From Cheiracanthium punctorium (lineage: Eukaryota > Arthropoda > Arachnida > Araneae > Cheiracanthiidae), in contig JAWZYV010019476.1 of the NCBI GenBank assembly GCA_038373885.1, forward strand, positions 1-64,000: 64,000 bases of DNA, read 5' to 3'. The notes beneath the pieces are model-generated. The model saw nothing but the letters and a program-made list of their open reading frames with translations, made no database searches and had not been told where the DNA came from. A program made the position numbers and the translations under genes. Shown here in pieces: positions 43,075-54,605 of the stretch. The number at the start of each line of letters is the position of its first letter. Within the stretch, counting starts at the first letter, position 1.

Positions 43075-45480
43075 ATAAAAACAAACATAAGAGACATGAA
43101 CCTTTACGCCCCGGCTCACACTTGAGAATTTCTGTCCCAAAAGTGGCAGAATATGTCAGATTTAATTCCCCTACTTCTCAGCTCAAGAGCACGCCTTGTT
43201 GTTTGTTTGGTAGGTGTGGATAAATATCATTGACCACACAAGTCCCCCAAACAAGATGGAAATCTGGATGCCGAATCCCCGTCAATTGACTACCACTTTC
43301 ACCCCAGTCAATTATCTACTAACACGCCTGACTCTCCTAAAGGAATTCCTTATCCATCTTCCATGAAGGGTGAATGGATTTCCCGTCAAAAGAGGGGGAA
43401 AGAAGTCACTTGTACCAGCTAGAGACCCTTTATTCCTAAGAGACTGGACAAGTGCAAGTCAGCCGCTGATTGGACAAGCAGCTTTTTTTACCACCCGAGG
43501 CGGTTTTGAGTCTTTCGTCAATGGGAGAAGCATAGCGCATGAAGGAGTTTGTGAAATAAAAGATTATTAACAGCAAAATAAAAATAAGATTCTTTCAATT
43601 GTACCTTATTTTTGTTAAGATTTGTTTGCTTTTTTCTCTATTTAAGATTTGTTTGCTCAATCTCGTATAAGTTTTATGTATTAAAATGACGAATTTAATT
43701 GAAAAAATACCAAATTTGTAGACACCCGAACACTTTGGACGAAACGCTGTTCCTTTGTTTTGAGAGTTTTTCTCATTATTTTTAGTTAAAACGTAATAAA
43801 ACTATTGCATATACTCTAGAATTGATAGATTATACGTTTATGTTGGGTAATCTGAAAGTTTCCATCTTTATTTGAAAAGAAATTTCAAGTTTTTTGAGGT
43901 ATTTGAGGAAGCGATTGATTGGCGAAATTTTCCTTGATGTTGGCTTAAAAGCTTCATTTTCGGCTGTCGCCAAACCAAAGCTTGTGTTTGTAAACAAGCG
44001 AAAACATGCGGAGAAAGTAAATTAAATGCTCCGACAGGTAAGAAAACAAAAGTTCTAAGTGGTAAAACAGTATTTTTACATAATAATAAATGAAACCACG
44101 TGTATTGTAACTTAACTAGTCAGTAATCAAAAACCATACGATTTCTTTCTTTCCTTTTCAATGTGGGTGTATCCTGTTGAAAATCTGTTTTTGAAAAATA
44201 TTACTCTACATATATAAATATGGAGATTTTGATTTTTTAATATAACTAAAACATCATTCAATCTGTATTCAATATTTACGCATCTAAACTAACTTTCTAA
44301 TACGTAGTTATACATATTTTAGTGTGTAAAATACAATCTTTACTTATAATAGAAACACATTAAATACGGCCAATAACTATTTTTATCAAAGCCTTTGTAT
44401 CAGAAGTAATTTAATGTAGCGTATTTAACTTACTAATATTATATTTAGTTTATTATTTATGCCATGTTCAGCACAAATAATTTATACATTGTTCCTGTTT
44501 CATAACTTATTATTTTTATTCAAAATTAGAATTTCTAAAATAATTTAAAATTGAAAAAAAAATTATTAGTTATAATAATAAATTAAGACATCGTTAAATC
44601 TTTGGCATATACACTAAAAATTTAACTGTATTAATAGTTAACAAAAGTAAGTATATATTTCTTCAAGAGCAGTTTGCTTTACTTTCATTTTAATGTATCT
44701 CCCTCAAGTTCAAATTTTGTTTCAGTCAAAGAAATGTATGTATGTATGCAATCTTAGAATTATGAATTAGCTAATTTACTGAAAACTTTTGAATTGCTTT
44801 TATCTAAAGTGAAGACTTACTTTGTAAAATTACTTACTTTGTATAAATCAATAAACGTTATTAAAAATGTCTGATGTCTTTATTTATTAGTTCTTTTTTT
44901 TTCCAAGGAAAAAATTAACTGCTGTGAGAAAAGCTTAGTAACGTTTAAATATTTTTCAATCTGAGGAAGTACAGGAAAATGGGCAATGCTTATTTTGTAC
45001 AATTCATTGGGAAAAAAAAAACACTTAAAATACAGCTTAACTGTTCTTAAAAGCAATCATTCTTCTATATGTGAGTGTTACCGCAGCTGATTGAGTAAGG
45101 GGATAATAAAATATTGAACCTGTATCTGGAATCACCGGTTGTTTCAAAACAATCGTAATTCTAAACTCGCGGGGAGAAAAAAAAAACCGCGAGGCGGACG
45201 AAAGTATCGCCGATGAAGTGATATTACCGGTGGGCTGGCACCAGAAGCAACCCCCAACTTGGTAAAAAAAAGGCGGGTTAAGCATGCGCAGGATGATCAA
45301 TCTCCTTCATTGTCGCATCTCTACCCATAAAGGGTCTCTAGTACCAGCGCCGTTCTTCAGTCACATTTATTTTTTGGCGCAACTTTTGCACAGCCGGAGT
45401 CAGAAGGTTAATAGGGTATGTGACTTACTTCTCATCCCCATACAAAGCTCACAGCATGTAAACATGTTTTCTATGAGGTG
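43075..45480. other. Intronic interval without recognised features
   Basis: 43080-43570 has near-balanced composition but no long frame. 43570-45030 is strongly AT-rich. 45110-45360 is GC-richer, with no assignment. Confidence 0.35.
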
Positions 45481-45483
45481 TTC

Positions 45484-46340
45484 TTACCGCAGTGTCCAAT
45501 AATCGTCATTCCTCTTGTAGAAAACTGCATGTTTTCCAACCCTAACCTCTCTTACAGACACAGAACGACCGAGGGCATCTCGAGAATTTTCAATTGTATT
45601 AAGGTTAAACGAGTATGAAGGCCAATCCAAACGAGTAATATACTCACTACTGATGGTACTGTCGGCCAGGTAGTCGCCGACAGTACCATCCCCATGGGGA
45701 CGCGCTTTGTCGTCCATCAAAATAAATGTAGGACCCACTGCTACAAAGAATCATTTCACAGTAAGTTCTAGTACTTCATACTGATATCGGAAAGCCATCA
45801 TAGAACAAGTTTTATGGATATACTAGTTTGTGCAATATTCCAACGGAATTCCAGCCCTAACCATGATGCTTCCAACTCAGAATGGATGATTATCGATGAT
45901 ATTCAGGGGCCTTGTTGTTTTCGGACTTTACACGCTTGTTTTCTGTCTCCAGGGAGAAACACGATTCATCCACTCCAAGCAGTTCAATTCCCACGTCCCA
46001 ACACAACCTTAATCATGCTCCTCTGGATTGGGCGGATAGAGAAACACAAATTCGTCGTACCCGGACGTACACTCCACTCATGTGTAGTCTTCGAAGCACA
46101 GTAGTCGCAAATATCATCTTACCAGTATAAACTGCAACCACAAATGTCACACGAGTGGAGGTAGCTCTTCGATCCGCTTGACTACAGCAGCGATATATCG
46201 ATCTCCCAAAAGGATTGTTATCTTTGGGCACAGACCTCAGGTCTTCAAACAACTATTTGGCAGGTTTGGAATTGTTTTCTTAATCTAGAAATGACAGAAA
46301 GATGAATGGCAAAGAAAAGTGCAGTATCTGTGACTGAATG
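45484..46340 (-). pseudogene. Degenerate Tc1-like transposase
   Basis: Minus-strand pieces in transposase order: VISRLRKQFQT (near 46290), RRATSTRVTFVVAVYTGKM and VLRRLHMSGVYVRVRRICV (second helix-turn-helix), DESCFSLETENKRVK with the first Asp region shifted, ILMDDKARPHG (second Asp) and RLDWPSYSFNLNTIENSRDALG (Glu). Several frame shifts and stops. A different lineage from the intact copy at 19044. Confidence 0.8.
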
Positions 46341-46550
46341 TCCTGCTTCAAGGCATCCCACTGAACTTTGGCATTCACTAGCTAGCATTCGTCAAATGGA
46401 AGCTGTAGAAACATGTGTGACTCGAAAACTAACTTTACGAAAGTTGCAAACAACTTTTATCATCCCTTCCAATCCTTCAAGGCTGACTTTTTTAACCGAC
46501 CCACTTTAAACAGTCAGATTTAATTTAAACTTTGAAGACTTATCAAGGAC

Positions 46551-46590
46551 CGATGACAATTTTGATAAGTTTATCAAAATTGTTATCGTC
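46551..46590. repeat. Short inverted repeat
   Basis: GACAATTTTGATAAGTTTATCAAAATTGTTATC forms a near-perfect hairpin. It may be the centre or end of an unrecognised MITE. Confidence 0.5.
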
Positions 46591-46983
46591 AAATTGTCAG
46601 TCAAAAATTTGATAAGTTTATCCCATTATCCTGATTAGGATCGTCAGGATTAGTAATTTTCTTAGAAATCATTTGATTTGCGTGAGAGCGAGAGAGATGG
46701 AGCAAGCGCGCGGTCTACGCATGCGTACAATTTCGGCACTCGGCTCAGCACAATGGGGTAGAACCTCTCTCTCTATTGGTAACTGTATTAAATGGTATGT
46801 CTGGGTAGATACGTTTTTGAAATCTAGATGGCATATCTAAAAATTTTACCTCAATATTGTATATTGGATGTTTGTGTTTGTTGTAGCCGTTATGAAACTT
46901 GTTTGTTGATTAGAGACCTATTTTTCCTTTTTAGTGAGGAAGGTAGCATTTAATTGCAGGTTAATTAATACTTTGGTGCACAG

Positions 46984-47131
46984 CAGGGACGTAGCCAGAG
47001 GGCGGGCTCAGGGGGCTGCTGCCCCCCCCCCACCCCCCCGAATTGGGACCCTTTACTTAGCTTACAATTGAACTTTAGCTTTAAACTTAATACCCAGCCC
47101 ACCCCGAAATAAAATCCTGGCTACGCCACTG
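46984..47131. mobile_element. hAT-like MITE with perfect 8-bp duplication GTGCACAG
   Basis: TIR CAGGGACGTAGCCAG / CTGGCTACGCCACTG. GTGCACAG directly precedes (46976-46983) and follows (47132-47139). 148 bp with a 9-base C run. This copy fixes the target-site size of the GTAGCC MITE group in this window. Confidence 0.92.
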
Positions 47132-48213
47132 GTGCACAGTGAAAATAAATTCTTACAGTTTGTACTTTCCAACTTAGTGTTCCTTAGTGTCTTATGAGAG
47201 ATATCGAAAATTAAAAAATATATAAATTTTGAATAAATACAGTAAATAAATAAAAAACACGCTTTTACAGCCAATCGAACTAAAAAGTTAAAAATAAATA
47301 TATTTTTAAAAAAACTAAAAAACAAGCTTTAATGATACAGGGTGATCAGCGAATAAGCCCTGATTTCAAAATTAAATATCTCTACAACAGCGACCAATAG
47401 AATTATGCGGTAAACTGTACGTTTATATACAATACTGTAAAAATGGTGCACAAAAGTTTAGAAAATTTAGTTACGAAAATCGTCAACAGATGGCGCTCTG
47501 CGCTGAAAACTCTTTCTCTGAAAGGAGTCTAAAAAAATGAATAAAATAAAGTGAAGCAGTCTGTGCAATCAGAATACAATTTTTCGAAGTGTTCACCGTT
47601 CGAAACAATGAAGTGGCGTAAACGAACAATGAAATTTGACATCACGTCTTACAATGTCTCAACAGAAATGGAATCACATGCAACACCAATCAACGATTCA
47701 AGCTCATCTAGAGTAGCGGGATTGTTTCGATAGACAGTGTCTTTCAGTGTGCACCCCACAGAAAGAAGTCACAAGGAGTAAGATCGGGAGAATATGGAGG
47801 CCAAGCTATTCCTATGTCGTAAATTGCGGATAATCTAACGCAATTACTCTATTCCCAAAATATTCATGAAGAAAGCGAAAAACTTTATCTGTTTGATGTG
47901 GTCGAGCCCCAACTTGCATGAACCAGTCGATACCTGGTCGATCCTCCAACGCTAGTTGAGTGCTGACAAATTGCTTCAAAATTTTAATGTAACGTTTAGT
48001 AGTTACCGTTTCTCGCACGAAAAAGGCCCCGATAATGCCTCTGGCGCAAACCGCAGCCCATGCAGTAACTTTAGGTGAATACAGTGCTTTCTCTTCACAC
48101 AAATGAGGATTTTCGGAACCCCAAAAACTCCAGTTTTGTTCATTAACGATTCCATTCAAATAAAAAGATGCCTCTTCTGTGAACCAGATGTAGCCCACAT
48201 CAAATCCGTCGGT

Positions 48214-49284
48214 ACCCAGATAACACACTTGTCCATTTTATGTCTATTTCTGATCCAACTCATCCATAATACATCCATGTCCATACATGGACATCCATTA
48301 GACATCTATTTATGTATATAATCTAGAAAATCCAGAATATGTCCATGAATAGACCAAAACTAGAATTAGAATATCCAGAATAAGTCCATTTATGGACGTA
48401 TTCCAGATGGTCCACACTATGTCAGTGATACGACATAAAATGGATGTGTGTATAAGTCCAGAAATGGACAAAATACGGAAAAGTTACTTTCTTTGTCATT
48501 CATTTTCATTTTACCCAATCCTGAATTTATTATACTCTACGGCATGAATTTATTATACTCTATGTTTTTACTGATATTACATTTTACCCCAAAAAAGTTT
48601 TAAAACATTTTAAATTCTAGAGGGTTTTTTTTTTTTTTTTTTTTTTTTTTTTGTCGGGGAACTTTTGAAATTTAAAATACTTTTTATGTATTATTATTTC
48701 CTATAAAAGCGGTATTGTGTAAAAAGAACGTCATATCCTCATACAAAAAAAGAAAATTCTCTAGCGACTCTACATCCAAAAACGAATAGCTGCATATTTT
48801 GTTCTAAGTTCCCAGTCCGAAACTAAAAAATCTTTACTTAAACATTTTGATACACCAGAGTAAGTCCTGCTGCGTATAGTGGCTAGCACACTCTACTATG
48901 AAGTCCATGGTTAAGGGTTCGAATCTGAAGCGGGGCAGGTTCTTAAAGGTTTGTTTAAAAAAAAATATGTGCGAATATTTTTATAAAATTTGTTATTAAG
49001 ATGTAACGATAAATTTAAATTAATCATTACATAAAATTAGCTAAAAATTATTAAATGTTTTTTGTTGATGTCTAGGAATTGATCGTAAAAGATCTATAAA
49101 CAGACAAACACGTCCATTATTACGTCCATATGCATGTCTATAAGACGTCATATGGGCGTCCTATAGTGCCATATTGACGTAAAATGGACGAGAATTGGAC
49201 GAATCCTGGATGTTTTATGGACATGTCAGCTTGTCTATATGACGTCTTCTAGGCGTGTTCTGGACAAGTTTGTGCTATCTGGGT
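48214..49284. mobile_element. Element with ACCCAGATA ends and GTCCAT/ATGGAC subterminal repeats
   Basis: Left end ACCCAGATAACACACTTGTC, right end reverse complement ACCCAGATAGCACAAACTTG. Both flanking 200-250 bases are packed with TCCAT, GTCCAT, GGACAT and ATGGAC words (48230-48480, 49100-49265). It cuts the mariner transposase after ILTMID. The middle holds a long T run (48626-48652) and a tRNA-like SINE. No frame of its own. Target duplication unclear. Confidence 0.7.
48862..48970 (+). repeat. tRNA-like SINE head
   Basis: AGTGGCTAGCACAC resembles an A box and GGGTTCGAATCTG a B box 40 bases later, followed by a GC-rich end and an A-rich tail near 48956. The acceptor and T stems pair badly, so it is taken as a SINE or tRNA pseudogene rather than a functional tRNA. 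Confidence 0.5.
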
Positions 49285-50479
49285 ATCGATCATTGTTAGA
49301 ATCTGATTCGCAAAGTCAACCCTATCTTGCACCGCTTTCATAGGTATGGCCTGATGAGTTTGGATTTTGTATGGAAACGGCCGTAGGCTATTTTTTAAAA
49401 GTTTTCGCGTGCTCGTGTACTTCAAACCTGCCTCTGGTGCAATCCGTCGGATGCTTTTCCTAGGATTTTGCTCAACAATTCCAGAAACTTTGGCTGCATT
49501 TTCAGGAGTGACTACAGTTTGCCTAGGCCCAACATTTCCCTTTCGATCATCATCCACGCTGCCAATCCGTTCAAATTTCACGAAGAGCGTGCGAATGGTT
49601 TTCGCATCGGGTCCAACTGGAACATTGAATCGGTTTTGAAAACTGCGACGTGTTGCCTTAAGACTGTTGTAATCGGTGAAATTCCAGTACCAAAAACGCA
49701 CGTTCTTCAATGGAATATATTATTTCACTTTCTACGCTAGCCTCTTTTCACTATCCAACAGTCGTACTGATCGCTTTAGACTTCGAAGCACATTTTAAAG
49801 GCTATTGATAGGTCATTGCGATTAGAGCGCCATCTGTTGATGATTTTCGTAACTAAATTTTCTAAACTTTTCTGCACCATTTTTACAGTTTGTTAATAAA
49901 CGTACAGTTTACCGCATAATTCTATCGATCTTTGTTGTAGAGATATTTAATTTTGAAATTAAGGCTTATTCGCTGATCGCCCTGTAAATTGAACAAACTA
50001 AAAAGTGAAAAATAATTCTTAATATAGAAATTAATTAATGAAAGAAAAATAGTATTATTGTGAAAAAAGCGTAGGGTGTTCCATATATCAGTTCTTGAGA
50101 ATATTCGATCGGTACGATTAGTACAAAAATGATTCAAAAAATATAGCACAAAGCGCCCCACACTTTTTTCACAATAATACTAACTTTTCATTCATTAATT
50201 TATTTCTATATTAAGAATTACTTTTCACTTTTTAGTTAGTTCAATTTATCACTAAAGCGTGATTTTTAATTTTTTTAAACTACATTTATTTTTATCTATA
50301 TCGACACTAAGCCATGATTGCTTGTTAGAAAACAGATTTTCATATTTCCATCTACCTCTGCAGTAAAAAGGCGCCTATCGAATTCAGATTGGCTTCCAAA
50401 AACTAAGGTTTTCCTCTCCCTGCTTAACTTTTGGCAGTGAGTGTGTATGTATTTCTGATGCTTTTATACCTCAAGCATT

Positions 50480-50829
50480 CAGGGACGTAGCGAGAAAAAG
50501 ATTTTGGAGGGTTGCCTGGGGCCATCGTGATTCTACCCGGCCTGCTTGTGCACGCCAATGAATCATCCAAAGAGGCCTACGGATGCTCACTTATTGGTTC
50601 CAGCACTTAGATACGTCATCTAACGGCCGAATCTAACCAATGAGGAAACGTCCGTAGGCCGCTTACGGAGTGCACAAGCAGGCCCGACAGAATCAGATGG
50701 TCCCCGGTTTGCCGATAATCGTGAAAAAGGGAATTTCTCAAAAAACGCTTGATTTATTGATGCCCAATTAATAAAAAAAATCAAAATATCGGGGGTGCTT
50801 ATCCCCCTCCCGCCTCGGCTACGTCCCTG
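50480..50829. mobile_element. hAT-like MITE (CAGGGACGTAGC ends) carrying an inner palindrome
   Basis: CAGGGACGTAGCGAG / CTCGGCTACGTCCCTG. Flanks CAAGCATT and TAAGCATC agree at 6 of 8 positions. A second, GC-rich inverted repeat (50517-50705) lies inside. Confidence 0.8.
50517..50705. repeat. Inner inverted-repeat element
   Basis: CCGGCCTGCTTGTGCAC near 50538 is matched in reverse by GTGCACAAGCAGGCCCG near 50671, and the pairing extends outwards through GATTCT/AGAATC and inwards through GGCCTACGGA/TCCGTAGGCC and ATTGGTT/AACCAAT. About 190 bp with strong hairpin potential. Confidence 0.8.
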
Positions 50830-51027
50830 TAAGCATCTATTCGTGAATGGGATAGATTATGATTGATGTTAGGGTTAATTATTATTATTATTATTATTTG
50901 TGTAAACTGGTTAACTTTAAATTCTTATTTTTTCCGCATGTATTCTCTTTCTTTCCTTTAAGTAAGTCAGTTTCTTTCCTTTAAGTATATACGTTCTACT
51001 GAAGTAAGTTTTTTAAATGACCTTTTT

Positions 51028-51100
51028 ATATGAACCATGGGCGGATTAAGGGGGGGGGGCGGGGGGCGACCCCCCCCTTTAATCCGCCCATGGTTCATAT
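51028..51100. repeat. Almost perfect hairpin with G and C runs
   Basis: ATATGAACCATGGGCGGATT is repeated in exact reverse complement after a G-rich/C-rich centre (GCGGATTAA then TTAATCCGC). The whole 73 bp can fold on itself. Its GGCGGATTAA core is shared with the MITE at 14962-15154. Confidence 0.85.
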
Positions 51101-51748
51101 ACATAAGAATGAATAAAAAAGAAATTGATAAATGGAGTTTAAAATCTTTGCAGTTGGAAATGCTTGAATATATTTTTTAAAATTTTTTCATGTAGCACTT
51201 AGATCATTTTGGAGGTGGCTGTAGTTCCCATCAGTCACCTTTGGCTACACCCCTGTTTATGGCTAGTACATTTTATCGCCTATGTGTTCAACATGACACT
51301 TCCTTTTCCTCACTGACCTTTGACTATTCATGTGCTCATACATTTTGTTCAATACTGTCAAATTAAAGGATTCTACGTTTAAAGGGAAATATTTACTATT
51401 CCTGGAGAAAAAGAAATCAAGTATTGCTACTCTGCTGCTGCTGTATTGCTACTACATACATGCTTTTTATTTTGTTAAAATAAAATTCGGGAACTTTTCT
51501 GGCTTGTTACTTTTGGGGATTTGAGTTACAAGAGTAAGGAGATTTGAGTAAAAAGTGAAGCACAGGTATCAATGCAAAATTCCTTGAGGTGATTTCTAAA
51601 AAAATATATATATATATATATATTGGCAATTACTATATGCTTATTTTTTTTCTGGATACTTAGTAACGCTAGTAACTTTTAGATATACAATTTAATTTTT
51701 TTGAGTTAATGGCATAATTTGATTGATTTAAAAACCGTTTAAACGTTG

Positions 51749-52141
51749 CAGTGGCGTAGCCAGGTATTTTTCGGGGATGGCTGAGTACTGAAAGTCTGGA
51801 AAGCAATATAACATATAAATATCGATGTAACGTATCCCTTTTTTTGGGGGGAGGGGGGGTGGGGTATAGGCTTCCTTTTTGGCATAAAAATGTTCGCATA
51901 TAAAAATTAATTTAAAAAAAACGGGAAAAAAGAAATTTCGATAATCGAGTTCAAAAGTTTTGTAGTTAGGAACACATAATTAGGAAAAAAATTAAGTTTA
52001 TCTTAGGTCCGTAGATGAACCTCACTTTCTCAAGGAGAAATTTCAAATTTATCCACGCAAACATATTTTTCTCAGTATCTTATGCTTACTATTTTCGGGG
52101 TTGGCTGCAGCCCCATTAGTCGTCCACTGGCTACGCCTCTG
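51749..52141. mobile_element. hAT-like MITE (CAGTGGCGTAGCCAGG ends)
   Basis: CAGTGGCGTAGCCAG / CTGGCTACGCCTCTG. The 8-base flanks AAACGTTG and AAACTGCA match only partly. 393 bp, with C- and G-rich tracts and no frame. Confidence 0.65.
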
Positions 52142-52499
52142 AAACTGCATTATAGCTTAAAAGAACACAATGTTTTCGGTTTTGTATGGTTCGCCACCAG
52201 GTTGTGAAGTAGAAAAAAAATGCTAAAAATCCAAAGCCAATAATGTATCAACGGTACACTAATACCTATATGTATTCTGAATGTATCATAAACAACATAA
52301 ACATATCCTATTTTGAGAAAATCTATTCTTTCTGTTTTGCAGTAGAAATATTTTAAAGGTGTACCACAACGGCAAGCTCATACTCAAGACCAGTTTTCAT
52401 AATCTGTAAAATGATCTTACTTGAACGTCAATATTTTTATTATATAAACACATGTATGTATGTGTGTTCATATACACCCATTTTCATTAAGCTCTTTTT

Positions 52500-52801
52500 A
52501 AAAAATTCGCGCCGCCGACCTCTATCAGCGTGTTGGGATTTTTCTGGTAGACAGTATCTTTAAATCTGCCCAACCAAAAGTGGACACAAGAGTCAGATAG
52601 GGAGAATATGAAGTTCAATCTTATATAAGGTTTGCGGTTACAATGCCATCTCTTAGCAGTTTTTGTAACTGCCACTTCGAAACTTATAAAAAATTTTACA
52701 TCTTACATAATAAATATATCATTTGCTGCACCCGTCTATTGATCTTTGCTTTTGCGATTTTTAACTTTGAAATCAGAGTTATATTTGCTGGACACCCTGT
52801 A
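52500..52801 (-). mobile_element. Truncated mariner relative with right-end CACCCTG
   Basis: 52510-52630 resembles the segment at 47690-47815 of the mariner (shared TAGACAGT.TCTTT, AGTCA.A..GGGAGAATATG), and the block ends GGACACCCTG-TATA at 52801. Left end missing. Confidence 0.5.
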
Positions 52802-53031
52802 TAAGTATATACGTACAAATAACAAGTTAAATTAATTATTTTAAATGCTCGAAACATTGTTTGTGCACACTGAATACGCAATTAGACAAATTAAGGAAGA
52901 TAAAAATACTTTATAGAAAAAATGATAAGTTTGATAAAGTTTGATGATAAGTTTGATGCAAAATGATAAAGTTTGTTGTTTAATCAAGTAATTTTAATGT
53001 CAACGTGACTGCTTCCCTAACTGTGGTGTTC

Positions 53032-53087
<56 letters not shown>

Positions 53088-53925
53088 AGTCCTAGGACTG
53101 CATGTCAGAAGTGAAAACTTCTTGTCAAGCTTTCTAAAAATTACATTTATGCTGTTAAAGAGGTTTTCACACATTATTGTATTTTTATTAACAAAAAATA
53201 AACATTTATGAACGAATTGCCATTTTTATATATTTGAAATTCTTTCCAAGAAATTTTTTAAATGTTTCTTTAAAGGCTGTAAGGGTATCGCACATTTATT
53301 TATGATGTTCTCACATTTTCACATATTTTTGTACGTTTGTACACATTTTAACGCAATTTTCCTTCTGTTAGCATTGGAAATTTTTTATTTTTTAATTTAA
53401 TTGCATTTTAAATTTCGCGCTCGATTTGTGTGCACATTTAAAATTAAAAAAGTCGGAGTGCGCGCACAGGCCGCAACGTCACACAGCTGGAATATGCGTA
53501 CGTATACATCAGCGATACGCATTTTCCTCCACGTGTTGGATTTTGTTCGATTTAATTAATAATTATGTACGTGAATTTATTATTATCAATAATTATTTAC
53601 TTACGTTGTAATGAATAGCAATCCTATTTATTTGCAATGATTGATGGATTTATAATTGAAATTCAAATGCACAGTAGGTCTTATAATTCACACTTATATT
53701 TAAAATAATGTACAGTATATAATTATTAACACTCTCCACATTATCAAATCAACTTTCTTGCACAATAACTATCCTATAGCTATCCAAATACTGTGCAGGT
53801 TTTTAAATAAATAATTCCGCACTTTTTTTGGAAAAACAAATAGCTTGTACACAAAAGGTGGTTATTTTTTAATATTTTGACCCATACACTTGTTGTGCAA
53901 ATTATATGCAGTTTTTATGCATACT
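52802..53925. other. AT-rich interval with a long A run
   Basis: An uninterrupted run of about 51 A at 53036-53086 follows AACTGTGGTGTTCATT; it could be the tail of an unrecognised retroinsertion or an assembly artefact. 53440-53530 is CpG-rich but no exon was found. Confidence 0.4.
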
Positions 53926-53929
53926 AAAA

Positions 53930-54255
53930 CAAAAGTTTACGCAGTTTTAAACGATTTTCAGAAAAATCTCAAAATCTAATCAAATTTTTTTTTTAAATCC
54001 GATGCCTATACTTTAATTGAGTGATCACCTATCATGTCACCAAATTTCAATTTTTTCGTTATAGTCTTTATTATGTGAGGTGCGAACAAAAATTTATGCA
54101 GTTTGAAACAATTTTCGAAAAATCTCAAATTCTAGTGAATTTTTTAAGAATTTGTCGCGTGTAGTTTAAATTGAGTGACCACCTATCATGTCAGCAAATT
54201 TTATTTCATTCGCTTCAGTCAGTTTTACGTGATGTGCGAATAAGAAAAGCGTAAC
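53930..54255. repeat. Two imperfect tandem units of ~155 bp
   Basis: Units starting about 53940 and 54095 share GCAGTTT.AAAC.ATTTTC, AAAAATCTCAAA.TCTA, TTGAGTGA.CACCTATCATG and GTGATGTGCGAA/GTGAGGTGCGAA. Diverged. The downstream ACGACCGACAGACAAACTTT resembles a Helentron end, but no counterpart was found. Confidence 0.6.
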
Positions 54256-54471
54256 TGATAGAACGACCGACAGACAAACTTTTTTTAACGCTCGTACTAG
54301 GGTCTTAAGTGCTTAAAAGCGATAGAAATCGCAAAATTTTTTAATGCCAAGTAGTGTACAGGCAAAGTCCAATATTATTTATTTAGATACATAAAAGGTT
54401 TCCATCCCGAAATTGAAACCACGATCACATCAAACTTTATACATTTCATCTCGAGTCAAACTCGTCTGGTG

Positions 54472-54605
54472 CTTAGAACGCTCACCTACCACGCGTTGGG
54501 TCCACAGTTCGATACCAGTCTCGGAAGCTAGAAGGACGCAGTTTAAAAGTAATTTGAAGTTCTTACGCGTACCATAGCAGATGGCCGCACTAAAATTTCA
54601 AGAAA
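54472..54605 (+). repeat. tRNA-like SINE fragment
   Basis: TGGTGCTTAGAACGCTCACCTACC and CAGTTCGATACCAG, about 40 bases apart, resemble A and B boxes with an intervening anticodon-arm-sized stretch. Body to about 54605. Right end and target duplication unclear. Confidence 0.45.

Larger units (their letters stand above)
47650..49720 (-). pseudogene. Mariner-superfamily transposase, catalytically dead and interrupted
   Basis: N-terminal half 49285-49710: NSLKATRRSFQNRFNVPVGP, GSVDDDRKGNVGPRQT, FPYKIQTHQAIPMKAVQDRV and ILTMID. Then an inserted element, and the catalytic half 47812-48213: GFDVGYIWFTEEASFYLNG, ENPHLCEEKALYSPKVTAWA, DWFMQVGARPHQTDKVF, and after a frame shift WPPYSPDLTPCDFFLWG to about 47700. 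Related elements have FTDEAHF and MQDGARPH, so the first two catalytic Asp are Glu and Val here; the third (PCDFF) is intact. With stops and the insertion it cannot act. Confidence 0.88.
47338..49984 (-). mobile_element. Mariner-like element with ~130-bp TIR
   Basis: CAGGGTGATCAGCGAATAAG at the left and CAGGGCGATCAGCGAATAAG in reverse at the right, TA on both sides, with homology between the ends for about 130 bp (to AGATGGCGCTC). It carries a transposase pseudogene on the minus strand, split by another element at 48214-49284. Confidence 0.9.
47270..50340. repeat. Palindromic (foldback) repeat split by a mariner
   Basis: The sequence 50154-50340, read in reverse complement, matches 47270-47337 continued directly at 49985-50082 (shared TTAAAAAAA.TAAAAA.CA.GCTTTA.TGATAAATTGAAC and AAGTGAAAA.TAATTCTTAATATAG). 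The mariner at 47338-49984 therefore landed at a TA inside one arm. The loop is 50083-50153. Outer ends are diffuse. Confidence 0.75.

Noticed and set aside
43370..43570. 66-codon frame in a GC-balanced stretch as a host exon
   Set aside because: No consistent splice sites, no recognisable domain, and neighbouring frames are equally open.
48862..48945. Functional tRNA gene
   Set aside because: A- and B-box-like words are present but the acceptor and T stems pair poorly and an A-rich tail follows, so a SINE head is more likely.
53005..53211. Frame with a long lysine run
   Set aside because: Translation of the ~51-base A run; not a gene.
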